Shown: in pieces, positions 22,662 through 34,164 of the stretch
How positions within the stretch are numbered: position 1 is the stretch's first letter
Layout of the letters: each line of letters starts with the position of its first letter
From: Nageia nagi
Lineage: Eukaryota > Pinophyta
Direction: 5' to 3'
Assembly: GCA_050084985.1 (NCBI GenBank)
Contig: JBITNC010000001.1
Span: forward strand, 3,534,001 to 3,598,000
DNA length: 64,000 nucleotides
Made by a program: the position numbers and the translations under genes
Notes under the pieces: model-generated
What the model saw: only the letters and a program-made list of their open reading frames with translations
Told to the model about the DNA's origin: nothing
The model's database searches: none

Positions 22662-25600
22662 CTAGGCGGTTGGTGGGCCCAAGACCTCAACATGTCCCTT
22701 GAAGTCATCATCCAAAAATTTAGCCGTTAGCTCCAATCCATGCAACATCTCTGACAACTTCGGTCCATTCTTCATCACACAGCGCTCCACTTTCTCAACC
22801 ATCTTCAACATATCTCTTTCCCATGCATGGGCTTTGAGTAAGTGCTCCAAATGACTACCAGTCTGGAAAGTGTTGATGTCCTCGGTCATGACCAGGCTGT
22901 GTAGAAAGTGTCTCACTTCTACCTTACAAGGTCTCTATCACGAATGGCAGTGTCATCTTCAATGAACCTGACCTAGAACTCCATTTGCTCAAGACAAGTG
23001 TTTGCCTTATCGTTAAGCTTTTGGACGTCTTTATGAACCTCTTGAAATCAAGTGGCTATTTGGTTAACCACTCCCAAATAAAACCAATACTCCTCACAAA
23101 ACTTTACATCCTTCAACCTCTAATCTGTGTCATTTTGAATTGCATGATCATGGGCTTTCTGGAATCCAAAATCCTAAGAAGACTGGTTCTCTCCACCACA
23201 ATGTCTTTAAGCTTTTATTCTTCAAATGCTACCCTTTCCAATGCCCTAGTAAATTGTTGTATTGTTGCCAAGACCTCATCTACATGCTTTTGTTTAACTG
23301 CAATCATACCCTCCTTGAGCAGTTTGATCTTTAAGAGCTCCTTTGTGGGTACCTTAGCCAATTCTAACTCTCTGGTCAACTTCTCCTGTGCGGCTAACTC
23401 CTTCTTGAGGCTTTTGATCTCTTTGTCTTTCATCATACCATCCTTGGTGATGGCCTCAGCGTTGGAGATGATTGCATGTTTCCGACTAGCCAAACCAATC
23501 AGACATGTGTTGATGATTTGGTTGATCTACCTAAGGTATTCAGGATGTTGTGGATTCTCCTTATCAGCTATTATAGTCTTGATATGTATGACATTATTAG
23601 CTAAGTGCACATATGTCTGGGTCTTCCTCGAGCGAGTGGAGCTCTCTCCTATTTGATCATCCTTCTCTCTCGCCTCAAATTCTTCCCCGATAGTCATGTT
23701 AAACACATCAAGACACTCCTCCATGTTGACACCTTGTTCATTCGTGGGTGATGGTTGATGAGTCTCCACAACTGCCTCCTGAATAGTAACAGCATTCTTC
23801 TTTACTCTCTTCGAGGGTCTCTCTCCTCCTTGCTCATTGTGTTCACCTGAAGCTCTTGTGGCTCGTAACTGCGAAGTTCTCTTCAATCGAGCTCTCTTTT
23901 GTACTGTCTCCGACACTAGCTCCCTACCGTTCTCTGCGGATGGCTCTAAGGTTACTGGCTTATGAGTCCCTTCCAATATCTCCACGGACTCATCCTGTTG
24001 TTGTGGATCTGGAATCTCCTCATCCTGGGGTGCTTTCACTTGTTGTTCATCTTCTGATTCGCCAATCTCCCCTTCCTCTTGATCCTCGTCTGGTCTATAC
24101 AAGGGACTGGAAGATGAAGACCTGGATGGTGGAACAATGAGTGAAGGCCTTGCTGCTATGGTTCTTGGTGGTCTAGACAGTGGAGATGGATCTTGTCATC
24201 TGTTCCTAACGCACCTCACCACCTTGTCTGTAGCCACATGTTCTAACTCCCTCGTGTCATGCTCATCCATGGTGGCTTGCACTTGTCGCACCACTTGCTC
24301 GACTGGATTCTTGCCACACATACGCATATTGTCCAACTGGTGTCTCAACAACAAGAGGGAATTATGTGACCCTAGAGGTAGACTCTTGAGGTTTTCTCCC
24401 CTTATTCTGCGAGAGCCTTTTGTTGATGGTTGTTTCCACACATTGTTGTTGATCATTTGCATTCTTATGCATCCTTTCCCTTATCTTCTTCATTTCTACC
24501 TTGTTGCTAATGATGGAAAGGCTCTTCGTCCACTAGTGGTTTATGCTCGTAAGGTTTCTTCCTTTCCTTCATGAAGAACAAGCGCATTCTGTGATCAGGG
24601 TCATAGTGGTCAGCTATAGGCATCTTCTTGAAATTGAATCAAGCCAACTCTTCCTTCATGGTATCCACATTTGTCCAAAACTTACACTAATATTCTCCCA
24701 CAGTAATCGACAAATTAGATGTTGTCGATTTCTTCTACCATACCTACTCATGTAGAAAGGCCAACTGCCTCATCATCTCCATCAACAACAATCTGTTGCT
24801 CACGAGCCTTGGCAACCGATAGGGCTGCACGACTGACCCATGTATACGGATGTAGGAATAGCGTTGGTGATGGAGGAAGAAGTCCCCATGCTTCTCTCCC
24901 TTAAGCTCCTTGTATATTTCATACTCCCATCCATCATTTTTCATCACAAAACTATCCCATCTCCTTTCTAACTTCCATTTGGGGTAGCACTTCCAAATAG
25001 AATAGGTGCCTCTCTCTATCCAAGTCGTCTCACCCTGTGTTGTAGCTATATATCTGCCGTGTAGCAACATGTACATCACATATGAATTGAGGTAGAATTT
25101 GCATGTAGTACCTATGGATGATAACTGATCAACTATGGTGTCGCTCAACACCTTGCTCCATCTGATCCTCCTCCCTCTGGCAATCTCAAGAATGAAACCA
25201 AAGAACTCCTTTCTAAACTTCGAAGCATCTTCCTTCCCAAGAACTCTGGACAACAAGAGAATCATCAACTCGACTACGGTATAAAAGTTGGAGTGAGGAG
25301 CATTGATAAGTAAATTTCCTTTCAGTCCGTGGTGTTCTTCCAACATCCATCTTTTGATAGCAACGGCTGCCCTGGGGGTCTCCTCGTAACGTGCTAGTGA
25401 CTTAGCCTCGCTATACTCAACATTGCCATCAAAGGTCCACTGAAATGTTGTGTTAATGGCATTCGGTCTGAAGTCCATTATGATGTCTCCTTTGATGTCT
25501 TTAAGGACTCTCTCCCCTTTCTGCCAATGGTGATCAACTTCCATGCACAATTCCGAAAATGGGACTGTAAATGGGATGAATGTGCAAGTGGAGAGTCCGG

Positions 25601-25837
25601 AGAAGAAGACAAATCCTGTTTCAGGTCAATGGTGAGAAGCCCACGAATGCTCTCCCTCATTTGCATAAGGTCAACATTTTGCCATCTGATCTCCGATGGT
25701 TGCAAAACCGTTCCTCGAGAATTTGGCCCCTTGGGGAAGGGCTTGTTGTCTCTCATGAATGGAGATGATGCAATCCTATTTCAACCGCTCGAGGTCACAA
25801 GCGAAGTCTGGAGCTGAATTACCTTTGAAGAGGTCAT
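22662..25837 (-). pseudogene. Accessory ORF of C (unknown protein, about 1,060 codons, few breaks)
   Basis: From ATG 25837 (MTSSKVIQLQ) to TAG 22664-22662 (HVEVLGPPTA). The best-preserved block (25550-24744) has 268 open codons with DIIMDFRPNAINTTFQW, AAVAIKRWMLEEHHGL, VVELMILLLSRVLGKED, WKCYPKWKLERRWDSFVMKN and YSYIRIHGSVVQPYRLP. A second block (24102-23527) is acidic, with a basic GERPSKRVKKNA cluster resembling a nuclear signal. A third (23493-23215) is lysine/glutamate-rich and looks coiled-coil. The tail holds LSEMLHGLELTAKFLDDDF. Stops or frameshifts fall near 25780, 25490, 24740, 24180 and 23520. No catalytic motif recognised. Homologous to the ORFs at 6744 and 62031. Confidence 0.7.
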
Positions 25838-26057
25838 GGTATTCTTGCTTGCAACGTTGTTCCTCAAGGGTTGTGCGTGCGTTTCCAGGTGAAGATGACG
25901 CCCACGTTGGAGAAGCTTACCTCCCAAATGCTTACACAAGCCCTAAGATGCATGAATGATGATGTTTGCACACAAAAATCTGCAATTTGTTGTAATTTTG
26001 GCGCAAGAGTAGAAGAGGAGCGAATTTTGAATTTGAGAAAATGAGGTCCCTAGGTTT

Positions 26058-26067
26058 GTATTTATAG
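26058..26067 (-). promoter_or_regulatory. TATA box of the C accessory ORF
   Basis: CTATAAATAC on the minus strand, about 220 bp before the ATG at 25837 and about 150 bp after the array. The leader between them holds a possible splice donor (GGGAG/GTAAGCTTC near 25922). The placement parallels D, where TATA also sits between the array and the ATG. Confidence 0.5.
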
Positions 26068-26216
26068 CCCATATGGCTTCCAACTTGACCTAGTTGGCTA
26101 GGGTTATCGATAGGCACCATCTTAGCCTTCCATTTGGTCGACCTCAAGATGTGTGCTGGCCCAAAAACTCATGCAAAGTTGTCTGTGCCCAGATGTTGGG
26201 GTTTTGAGGATCAAAC

Positions 26217-27190
26217 TGGCTTAGTGCATGCTAAAAAAAGACAAAATTGTGACTTTTAAAAGCATGCGCCAACCCTGGGGTGAACATACTCCCAACATTT
26301 GGGTCTCTTGATTGCTTACTTGGTTGGCTTGATCATCAAGCTCACCCATCAACTTGATTCTCCTGATTTTTGGTCTCCCTGTTGGCTAGACTTGACAAAT
26401 TTGATCTTTCACCTCAACCTGGGCAGCCTATAAGCTTGGCGCATGCTTCCAAAAGTCAAGTTTGTGACTTTTTGAGACATGCGCCAACCTTGCCTACCTG
26501 TCTAGCATGATTGCATGGTTCAAAAAGACAAGATTTTGTCTTTTTGAAGCATGCGCCAACCTCCAAATGGCCTAATTTTTGAAATTTGATTCCTAAGTGT
26601 TCATGCATTTGCCAAATTTTTGTCTCTATCTAGTCCCAGAGACTTTCTGGGCTTGGCGCATGCCTCAAAAAGTCAAGAATTTATCTTTTGTGATTATGCG
26701 CTACCCCCCTGGGTATGCTTGAATTGATCTTGGGGTTCTCGGGCTCATGACTTATCACATTTTCACTTTTGCTTGAACTGGAAGCCCTTCCAGGCTTGAT
26801 GCATGGTTCAAAAAGACAAGATTTTGTCTTTTTGAGGCATGAGCTAGCCTCCTGGGTGACTAAGGTTCATTTTCCGACCTTCAAACTTGTTCGACTCGTC
26901 CTCTGGCCAAGTCGCATGGTTCAAAAGGGCAAGATTTTGTCTTTTGAAACCATGTGCTAGCCTTGTTGTGCCTCTGCCTTAGACATTTCATGCTTCACTT
27001 TGCTCCATCCTGCTTCCTATGTTTGGCGCATGCCTAGAAAAGACAAGATTTTGTCTCCTAGAGGCATGTGCTCTGCTTGCAAGTACCTAGATCCCATCTT
27101 CAAGCCTCCCTTCCTGTCTAGACGGCCTCCAAGCCTAGTCGCATGGTTTCAAAAGATAAGATTTTGTCTTTTTGAAACATGCACTAGCCC
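26217..27190 (-). repeat. Eight-unit palindrome array of C
   Basis: Units near 26217, 26432, 26508, 26650, 26793, 26908, 27020 and 27134, each about 55 bp. Arms are TTGGCGCATG or AGTCGCATG, a TCAAAAAGACAAGATTTTG half and its complement, closing with CATGCGCCAA or similar. Imperfect units keep pairing in most stem positions. Confidence 0.85.
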
Positions 27191-27497
27191 TTAAAGGTGC
27201 CCAGTTTGCTTTGATCAGGCTTCGACTCTTCCTGGACTCCTTGGTTCACCTAAAATCGACTTTATGCTCTTCCAGACTTAGCCATTTTTTAGAATTTCAA
27301 ACTTTCTAACCTAGTATGACTAACCCTAGGTGAAGAATGAGGCTTGAACCAAAGAGGGATTTATCCATGAACCCGGGTTTGTATGACACAATTTGGGTGG
27401 AGCAAGATGACGACAAATAGAGTATATACATGATGCGTTGAGGGTCCCCAAAATCGTAGGATTTTGGGGCATGTTGTGTTTTAGTCACAACACCCTT

Positions 27498-29207
27498 GGT
27501 CTTAAGGCCCTTCTTTTCTACAAAACCCTCATTAATGAAATTATGAGATGCTCTAGGGTCAATTAAAACCATCACATCTGGGCCACCTACTTGCCCCACT
27601 ACCTTCAACGTGAGGTACTTCACCCCATGGAGTGAAGCAATCATGCTCCCCAATGAGCCTTCTACCTTAGGTGCATCTTGGTCTAGCATGTCTGTACCAA
27701 GGTCTAAATTTGAATCATCCTCCTCATTTGAAAATACCTCAAAATAATGCACCTACCCTTTGCCTTGGCAACGGTGTCCTGGCTCACATGTCTTCTTGCA
27801 GTAGAAGCACTTTTCCTCTTCTCTCAACTTTCTCCAAGTGGTTGCATCCAATTGGCTTGTTCAAGGCGGGGGAAAAAGTTTGAACCTGCTAGGTCCCTCT
27901 TACTCTACAAAAGTCTTTTGAGTGGCCTGCCCTTTGTACGTCTACCCTCCTTTGAGAGACTTCATGGTGGGCTCCAAGTCATATGCAACTCTAATGGCGT
28001 CATCAAGGTTTCTTGGTATAGATACATGTAATGGCTCCATCAATCCTTCTATGAAAAGGAATGTCAATCTCTCCTCAACAATGTTGTGAATCATAACTGC
28101 AACCTTCTGAAACTCGTACACATACTCATCTACCGCACCCTGTTGTTTCAGAGATGTCAACTCTTCGAAGTAATCATTCTCTCTTTTCCGATCAAACCTC
28201 TTTACCAACCTCCGAGCAAACTCATCGAAGGAGGTGATGTGGGAGTAATCTTGGCTGATTACTCCATGCTGCCACCATTTGAGGGCATCACCCTCAGAGT
28301 GTAATGATGCAAAATGAATTGCATCCTCCTCTACCATGTTCGAACTCAAAGTGAAGTAGGTCTGTAGCTGATGTAGCCAAGCCCTAGCCGTCATCCTCTT
28401 ACCGTCATATAAGGGCACCTGCATTTTGTTGACCTTTTGTTGCAGATACCTCTTATCACACCACAAGTTGCTTTGGGAGTGTGAGCCATGAGAGCTACCT
28501 CCTTTCAGCTCCAAAATCTCCAAGTAACTATTGAAGTTCATGTCTCTCCTCAATCCAATATCTAGCCTGGAGTACTCTCTAAAAATATGGTTCAATTCCA
28601 GAGGGTTAGGGATCCGATTCTTTACTTCATCTATGGACTTCTTAGCAAACATGGGCTTGGATGGTTTGGGAATAATGGGCTGCTCCCCTATCTTTCCAAC
28701 GTCCTCATCTAGGAACCTCCCTAGGAGAGGGTTAGTTCCCTACAGAGCTCTATGAGAATGGGACCTCAAAAATGTGGATTCTTGATGACCCATGGATCCA
28801 TGATGTGTGAATCCTCTATCTCGTAGGCTGCATGATCTCTTCAAACTCGGCTCCCTCTCCATCATGTCGTCTTCCCTTGGCTCTTCTTCATCTGGGATAG
28901 GACATGAGGGGCTCACATGCCTTTCTGGTACTTATTGGCCTCCAACAAACTTGTTGATGGCGATCATCTGTTTCTATATGGTGGTTATGGCTCCCGTCAT
29001 GCTATGGATGGCCGAAATGAGCTCATTAAACCTCCTCTTTGGCATAAACTCTCTAGTCGGAGTAGGGCTCCTTCTCTTGGCCGATGTGGATCTACCTCTT
29101 CCCACCTCATTCTCCTCTCCAAAATTGTCCTCATCAAGGACGTCATTCATCCAAGGTCGTTGATCCTCATCCTGAGCAGCTCTGGAAGGGGTTTCTTCAT
29201 TCTGCAT
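27498..29207 (-). pseudogene. Gypsy gag and first part of protease of E
   Basis: Broken minus frames. The best (28652-27942, 236 codons) holds the gag core: VPLYDGKRMTARAWLHQLQT, ALKWWQHGVISQDY, EYVYEFQKVAVMIHN and FLFIEGLMEPL. A zinc knuckle CFYCKKTCEPGHRC follows near 27810-27770, then the protease (VMVLIDPRASHNFINEG near 27580-27530, where the catalytic D-S/T-G has become D-P-R). The protease frame is cut by C at 27493-27497. An in-frame stop follows the upstream ATG at 29234, so translation would have to begin at 29207 or later. Same gag family as element F. Confidence 0.85.
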
Positions 29208-29306
29208 CTTCCCACTCTTCTATGTTGATGCCATCTCTCATCTGATGCTAGATCTGGTATAGTAGTTGTGAACTACAAATTTCATTCACAGGTTGGCCAG
29301 ATCCAA

Positions 29307-29318
29307 GCTCTGATACCA
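29307..29318 (-). other. Primer-binding site of element E
   Basis: TGGTATCAGAGC on the minus strand, one base after the LTR end; initiator tRNA-Met type as in F. Confidence 0.8.
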
Positions 29319-29319
29319 C

Positions 29320-30450
29320 TGAAAAGTCCCAATCACAAATTCAAGTGCAATTAATCAAATTCAATCACATAAACACCCACGTCTAGTCTAGAAGGGCAAT
29401 TGCAAGCATAAACTACCTCAATATGCCAACGTCAAGTCTAGGGAATCAAATACAAGCTTAATCAACACAATAATGCCAACATCTAGCTCATACATGCATT
29501 AATGGACAATTACACCACAACATTGCAATAATGGACAAGTACACAAGATAATATGAGATCCCAAATGCCCACGGCTTGTATTAATGATATGGAATGGCCA
29601 ATGATAAAATACCAAGCCCACAGGACTCAACGTTGGCCTCCAAGGAGCCAACTAGGGCACAATGAACATACAAATGTGATCAATGCTGGAATGGTGGAAT
29701 TAAGGATGGGACAGCCTCACTCCCTTAGACTTGGATGCTCTGTTGCAGAACTCCACGCCTGGAAACCATTGATGGTAGGAATGCGACCTCAGAATACCAA
29801 CAGATGGACTAAGATGTTGCACCTTAGTCGTAGATCAACAGGATCCGTCAGCCTATTAACCCTCCTAGATGTTGCACCTAGGGATGTGCTTGATGTTGTG
29901 CCAAGACTAGTGTCCACTAAATGGTATAAGCAATAATAATAATTTTGTATATCCAGCAATGATGCTCCAAGGCCTAATATAGCTCACCCTGTATTTGGAT
30001 CTTACCTTAAAGTCATCACCCAGCCCCTCAAACTCCAACGATGGTGCCTAGGGGTCATTGCAAGCCCAATGTGGGTATCTGGTCCTCCCTTACGCTCCAC
30101 GCGGGTCCTCAAGCTCAATGTGGGCCTTAGAGGGCATTCGTGGGTGTCATGGGCCAACATGGGGGTCTAGGAGTCTCCCCAAGGTTGGTGCATGTGTACA
30201 AATGCTCCTAATCTCAACATTGGAGCCATTAAGTGATTATCCATGCTCGAGTAGTATCTAAATGATAAAAAAGCCTTGGAATTCCCACAATCACATTTCG
30301 GGATCTCCAAGTACATTAAATCACACTAAGCTACACTTGGGAGGGAGATGTCCCACTTGGGGCTCACAATGAGGTCCAACGGCCCTTTATGTCTTCTATC
30401 CCAAGTAATACAACTAAAGCAACATTAAATAATCATAGGGGGACGTCACA
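29320..30450 (-). repeat. 5' LTR of element E
   Basis: 1,131 bp with TGTGACGTCCCCC at the 30450 end and GGGACTTTTCA at the 29320 end (minus strand). It pairs with 16761-18004. Confidence 0.85.
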
Positions 30451-31740
30451 ATGGTTTGTATGATACTCTTATGTTTGAACCAGAGGAAGCATTTACTTGG
30501 TATAAGATTTGGAGTAAGAAAGCTATCCTTGAAATTGTTATTTTCCTTTGGATGGCTTCTAGAAATAAAATTCTAACTATGGGCAATATGGAGAAAAAAA
30601 TTTGACTAATTAATAGATATGTTTTGTGTGAATCAAATAAGGAATCCATGATCTCCACTTGTTAGAAGAGATGGTGAACCTTAGGTGTGGAATTTCCACC
30701 TGATGTAAAAGGAGTCCCAGGTTCAAACTCCACCCCCTACATAATGAAATAGGCCAAAATGTCACGTGTACATGTGATAGATCCAAAATGCAATAAGGTT
30801 TTGGGCCCTTTCAAAACCCTGAAATCTACCCATTTAAAAAAATGAGGAATCTATGAATCATATGTTTTGTTAATGGAAGTACTCTATTCAGATTCTCATT
30901 CATATCATTCATGAAATAGGAATGTATTGAGTTCTCCCAAATAATATTTTGGATTGGTTGCAACTATGGGAAAGATATTTTAAAAGCAAAATACTAAATG
31001 TAATATGGGACATCATTCCATTTCATTATACTTGGAGCATTTGGTTGGAAGAAAGAGAGGCCGAATTTTTAAAGAGAAGAAAAAAACCTATTCTCAAAAA
31101 TAGTTGTACCATTAAAGGTGAGGTTGGATAATATATCCATTATCAATTTGGATAAAAAGACAAAAATAATGAGGAAGATTCTTTAGTTGTTAGATGGAAA
31201 CTAAAACCAATTCAAGCAGCTATTTTTTCTAATAGATTCAAAAGAAATAATGTTAAGTGGCAATCTCTAGAAACATTTTTTTCTAATAAATTCAAAAGAA
31301 ATAATGTTAAGTGGCAATCTCTAGAAACATATTGATTTAAACTGAATTGTGATGGGACCTCTAAAGGAAACCTTGGAAAGTCTAGAGGTGGAGAGGTTAT
31401 ATGAAATAAATAATATGGGTGTCATGGTTGGTGCTTTTTACATAATTTTTTGGATAAATGATAAGACATTTGTTCGAAGCAAGAGCTATTTGTGTTGGTG
31501 TTAAATTAGACAAGGATATCAAGTTAATGAAATTATACGTGGAGGAAGATTCTCTAAATATAATTAGTTGTCTAAAAACTAAAGTTAAATTAAGTTGGAA
31601 GGTAACTAGCATGCTTAAAGACACTCTACATTTGTTAGAATTCTTTCAAGAATATGAAGTAAGCCATGTTTTTACAGAAGAAAACAATGTTGTAGATTAA
31701 TTGGCACACTAAGGTAGTTTTAGAGAAGAGGATAAGAGAT
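30451..31740 (+). pseudogene. LINE remnant: zf-RVT region and RNase H
   Basis: The plus frame AFTWYKIWSKKAILEIVIFL then WMASRNKILTMGN (30490-30590) fits the zinc-binding region after RT in plant L1-type elements. RLYDTLMFEPEE just before joins the left flank of E (VSNMKGCMEHCLD near 16715-16755). A WSIWLEEREAEFLKRRKK stretch (31038-31090) and an RNase H (31458-31700: EARAICVGVKLDKDIKLMKL, YVEEDSLNIISCLK, VSHVFTEENNVVD) follow. A SINE splits the frame at 30651-30845 and a 53-bp tandem duplication lies at about 31227-31332. Its 3' end probably continues to 31906 and, beyond element H, to about 33870. Confidence 0.75.
30651..30845 (+). mobile_element. tRNA-derived SINE in the LINE remnant
   Basis: About 195 bp flanked by GGAATCCATG (30641-30650) and GGAATCTATG (30846-30855). 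It has a pol III B box-like GGTTCAAACTCC (30720-30731), an upstream A box-like stretch near 30672-30690 and a short A-rich tail before the right duplication. Confidence 0.65.
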
Positions 31741-31906
31741 AGATTCCCTTGGACATTTTCCCTTCTGATCTAATGGAAAGGATTAATCTCAAAAAAATTT
31801 ATCAAGGAAAATCAAATACTATTCCAACTTGTTTATAGGTATATTAAGTTCGATTTGTTTAGTGTATGGATCTCTTTTTGAAACCACTTGTTGTAAGCTG
31901 ATTTGA

Positions 31907-33682
31907 TGAAAGGAATGGTGGGCAAAAGGCAAAACACAGTTCCGAACCCAAAATCACATATTTGCAAAATGCCACAAAAAATGTTCAAGAAATGATTGAT
32001 ATGATTAATTGATACATAAAAAGCACTTGCATAGATAGGCAAAGTGCACATAATATGTTGGAGGATCATAACAAGAATTTGTTATGAGTCCATAACAAAC
32101 TAGGAAAAAATAAAAGGAAATAAAACAACCCTAATATCCTAGTGAACTCAAATAATAATATACTTAAGTATAATACATTATAATACCCCCCTTAAGTGAT
32201 ACTAGGAGGTAGTGGACAAACAAAACAAGTGGCATATCCACATATATGAATCTTCGCAACAATTCTTGATAAGGTACTCATGTACAATGTATCCATAAAA
32301 CTCTACTAAAAGATAATGAAAAAACCACATGGGTAAAAAAACAATCTACCAATCGAGAAAAAAGGAAGACGACGACGGATGGAGAGAAAGATGTCCTAAT
32401 CAAAACCCCCCAAGGACAACTTCCGTGAAAAAGTTCCTCTAAAGGATCCATGTGATGTCCCCAAATCATATAGATGCCTTGTCGACGAATATAATATCTC
32501 CCACAAGGAAGACAGAAGCTACGAGGCCTACAATGAAAATCTTCCCACTCAAAGTAAATATGAGAAGGAGAGAAAAACATGGAATCTGATACTTGTGATG
32601 ACAAAGAAGGATGCAAACCATGCAAAAGTGAATAAGTTGCCAACAAACCAGGAAGTGGAGAGTCGAAAGACTCAATGTCCTGCTACATAATAGAAAGGGA
32701 AGCGGCAAGAGGAGGCAAAGAAGTTTTAAAATAATCTTTGAGATCTCCTAAAGAGAGTCCAACCGAAGATACCTGTGAGAGAATCTCATAAGACTCTTGA
32801 TGCAAGATAAAGGGAGCAAGAGACTGCTTCAAGGAAACAAGAGTAGGAGGACAAGGTGGCTCATCAAAACAAGGATGGCTCACCACAATGAGGTCCTCAA
32901 ATGCTCGAAATAAGCAAAACATGGAGGAACATAAAATAAGAAAACAAGCTCCTCATGAAAGTCAACAACATCCAAAATGTGTGACTTAATAAAGAGAGAA
33001 GCAAATCCATCCAAAATGTCATCAAGTGTGATCTCCAAAGTATTTGAACCCGTATGAGAAGGTAAACACTATCATTAACCCAAAATCATAGAATTTGCAG
33101 AGCACCACAAAACAATGAAAGCATCAGGGGCAATGCAATGGCTGTGAGAGGGCTTAGAATGCACAAAGGCAGAAGCTGCCAAATTTGACAGATTCACACA
33201 ACGTTCAATCATTCTAAAACTCATGCAGGATTGACCCATGCCATACACGTGAGATCCAAAAGCTGCATAAGGCTAGACCATAGGATCTAGATCACTAAAT
33301 ATGCATCCCAAAACACACAATGAACAATCACATCTAAAACAAACCACATTAAAAAGGCTTCAAAATTTTTTTTGAATGCTTGCAAATCTGATGGGCCCTA
33401 TACCATGAAAGGAATGATGGCCAAAAGGCAGAATACAGTTTTGAAACCAAAATCACATATTTGCAAAACACCCCAAAGATTGCTCAAGAAATGATTGATT
33501 TGATTAATTGATACATAGAGAGCACCTTACATAAATAGGCAAAGTGCACATAATACATGCTAGAGGATCATAACAAGAATTTGTTGAGTCCATAACAAAC
33601 TACGAAAAAACTAAAGGAAATAAAACAACCCTAATATCCCAGTGAACTTAAGTAATAATATAGTTAAGTATATATTCTAATA
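31907..33682 (-). mobile_element. Small non-autonomous LTR retrotransposon H
   Basis: Two direct repeats, 33406-33682 (5' LTR, 277 bp) and 31907-32185 (3' LTR, 279 bp), flank about 1.2 kb. The outer flanks are an exact TTTGA duplication (31902-31906, 33683-33687). On the minus strand the primer site after the 5' LTR reads TGGTAT then a disrupted GGGCCCATCAGA, and a purine tract AAGGGGGG precedes the 3' LTR. Internal frames of 80-122 codons match nothing I recognise. A size of 1.8 kb without gag or pol fits a TRIM/SMART-like derivative. Confidence 0.8.
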
Positions 33683-34164
33683 TTTGATTCAAGAATCATT
33701 TGTAGCTTTTTGAAGTACGGAATATATCATCTTTTAGTTGTATTTTCAGCTTGTTTTTTATCTATTCTCTCGTTAGGTTGGTTGATAATTTCCAAGTAAT
33801 ACTTGGCTAGCTTTCTTTTTGCATTGTATAAGGGTACAAACCCATTCAAACCTGATTTTTACTTTTAAGTTTAAAAACAACATTTTTGGATCATGAGTTA
33901 TACACATGTTAACCCAAGATCGCATCTGCGTAACATTTTTGAGGACACAAAATCAACATAAAGCTTTGGCAAGATAAAAACAACCATCCAAAATGCTAAC
34001 AGTTTGTAACCCAAAGCTTAGAATGTCAACAAATTGACCTACTAGACCCCGAACGCTAAGATTTTGTAACAATAGATCTAGAATGCCAACGTTTTGAGAT
34101 TCCTATCCTAGAACACCACAACAATAGCCAAAATGGCCAAATTCAATCATAGATTACAATTTCA

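Larger units (their letters stand above)
21548..27492 (-). mobile_element. LTR-like unit C: full-length copy with palindrome array and ORF
   Basis: 5,945 bp, ends TGTTGTGACT...CACCCAACA on the minus strand, flanked by a perfect 5-bp duplication (CCCTT on the plus strand at 21543-21547 and 27493-27497) inside the protease of E. Sense order: twin terminal stem-loops (27492-27435), eight palindromes (27190-26217), TATA box (26067-26058), leader, ORF (25837-22662), spacer, LTR block from about 22585 with TATA (22444), terminal hairpin and end. No gag, pol, primer site or internal LTR is seen, so C is best read as a 5.9-kb solo LTR. A non-LTR autonomous unit with LTR-like ends cannot be excluded. 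Confidence 0.8.
16761..30450 (-). mobile_element. Gypsy-derived non-autonomous element E, hosting B and C
   Basis: Outer LTRs are at 29320-30450 (5') and 16761-18004 (3'). Flanks ATCGT (16756-16760) and ATGGT (30451-30455) form a 5-bp duplication with one difference. Sense order: LTR, primer-binding site (29318-29307), gag (about 29207-27742), protease (27640-27498), insertion C, rest of protease (21542-21300), decapeptide-coding repeat (21230-20600), insertion B, a short 3' tail with purine-rich GAGAGGAGAGGG (18017-18006), LTR. Removing B and C leaves about 5.6 kb. No RT, RNase H or integrase is present, so E depended on other elements. Confidence 0.8.

Noticed and set aside
22985-23656. A 223-codon plus-strand ORF
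   Set aside because: It is the antisense shadow of the C accessory ORF, which aligns with D on the opposite strand; its Leu/Ser-rich content is typical of a shadow.
24137-24574. A 145-codon plus-strand ORF
   Set aside because: Antisense of the accessory ORF in C; no family similarity.
28807-29163. A plus-strand 118-codon ORF
   Set aside because: Shadow of the gag of element E.
32278-32646. A 122-codon minus ORF inside element H
   Set aside because: No recognisable domain and odd composition (many Phe, Ser, His); kept only as unassigned interior sequence.
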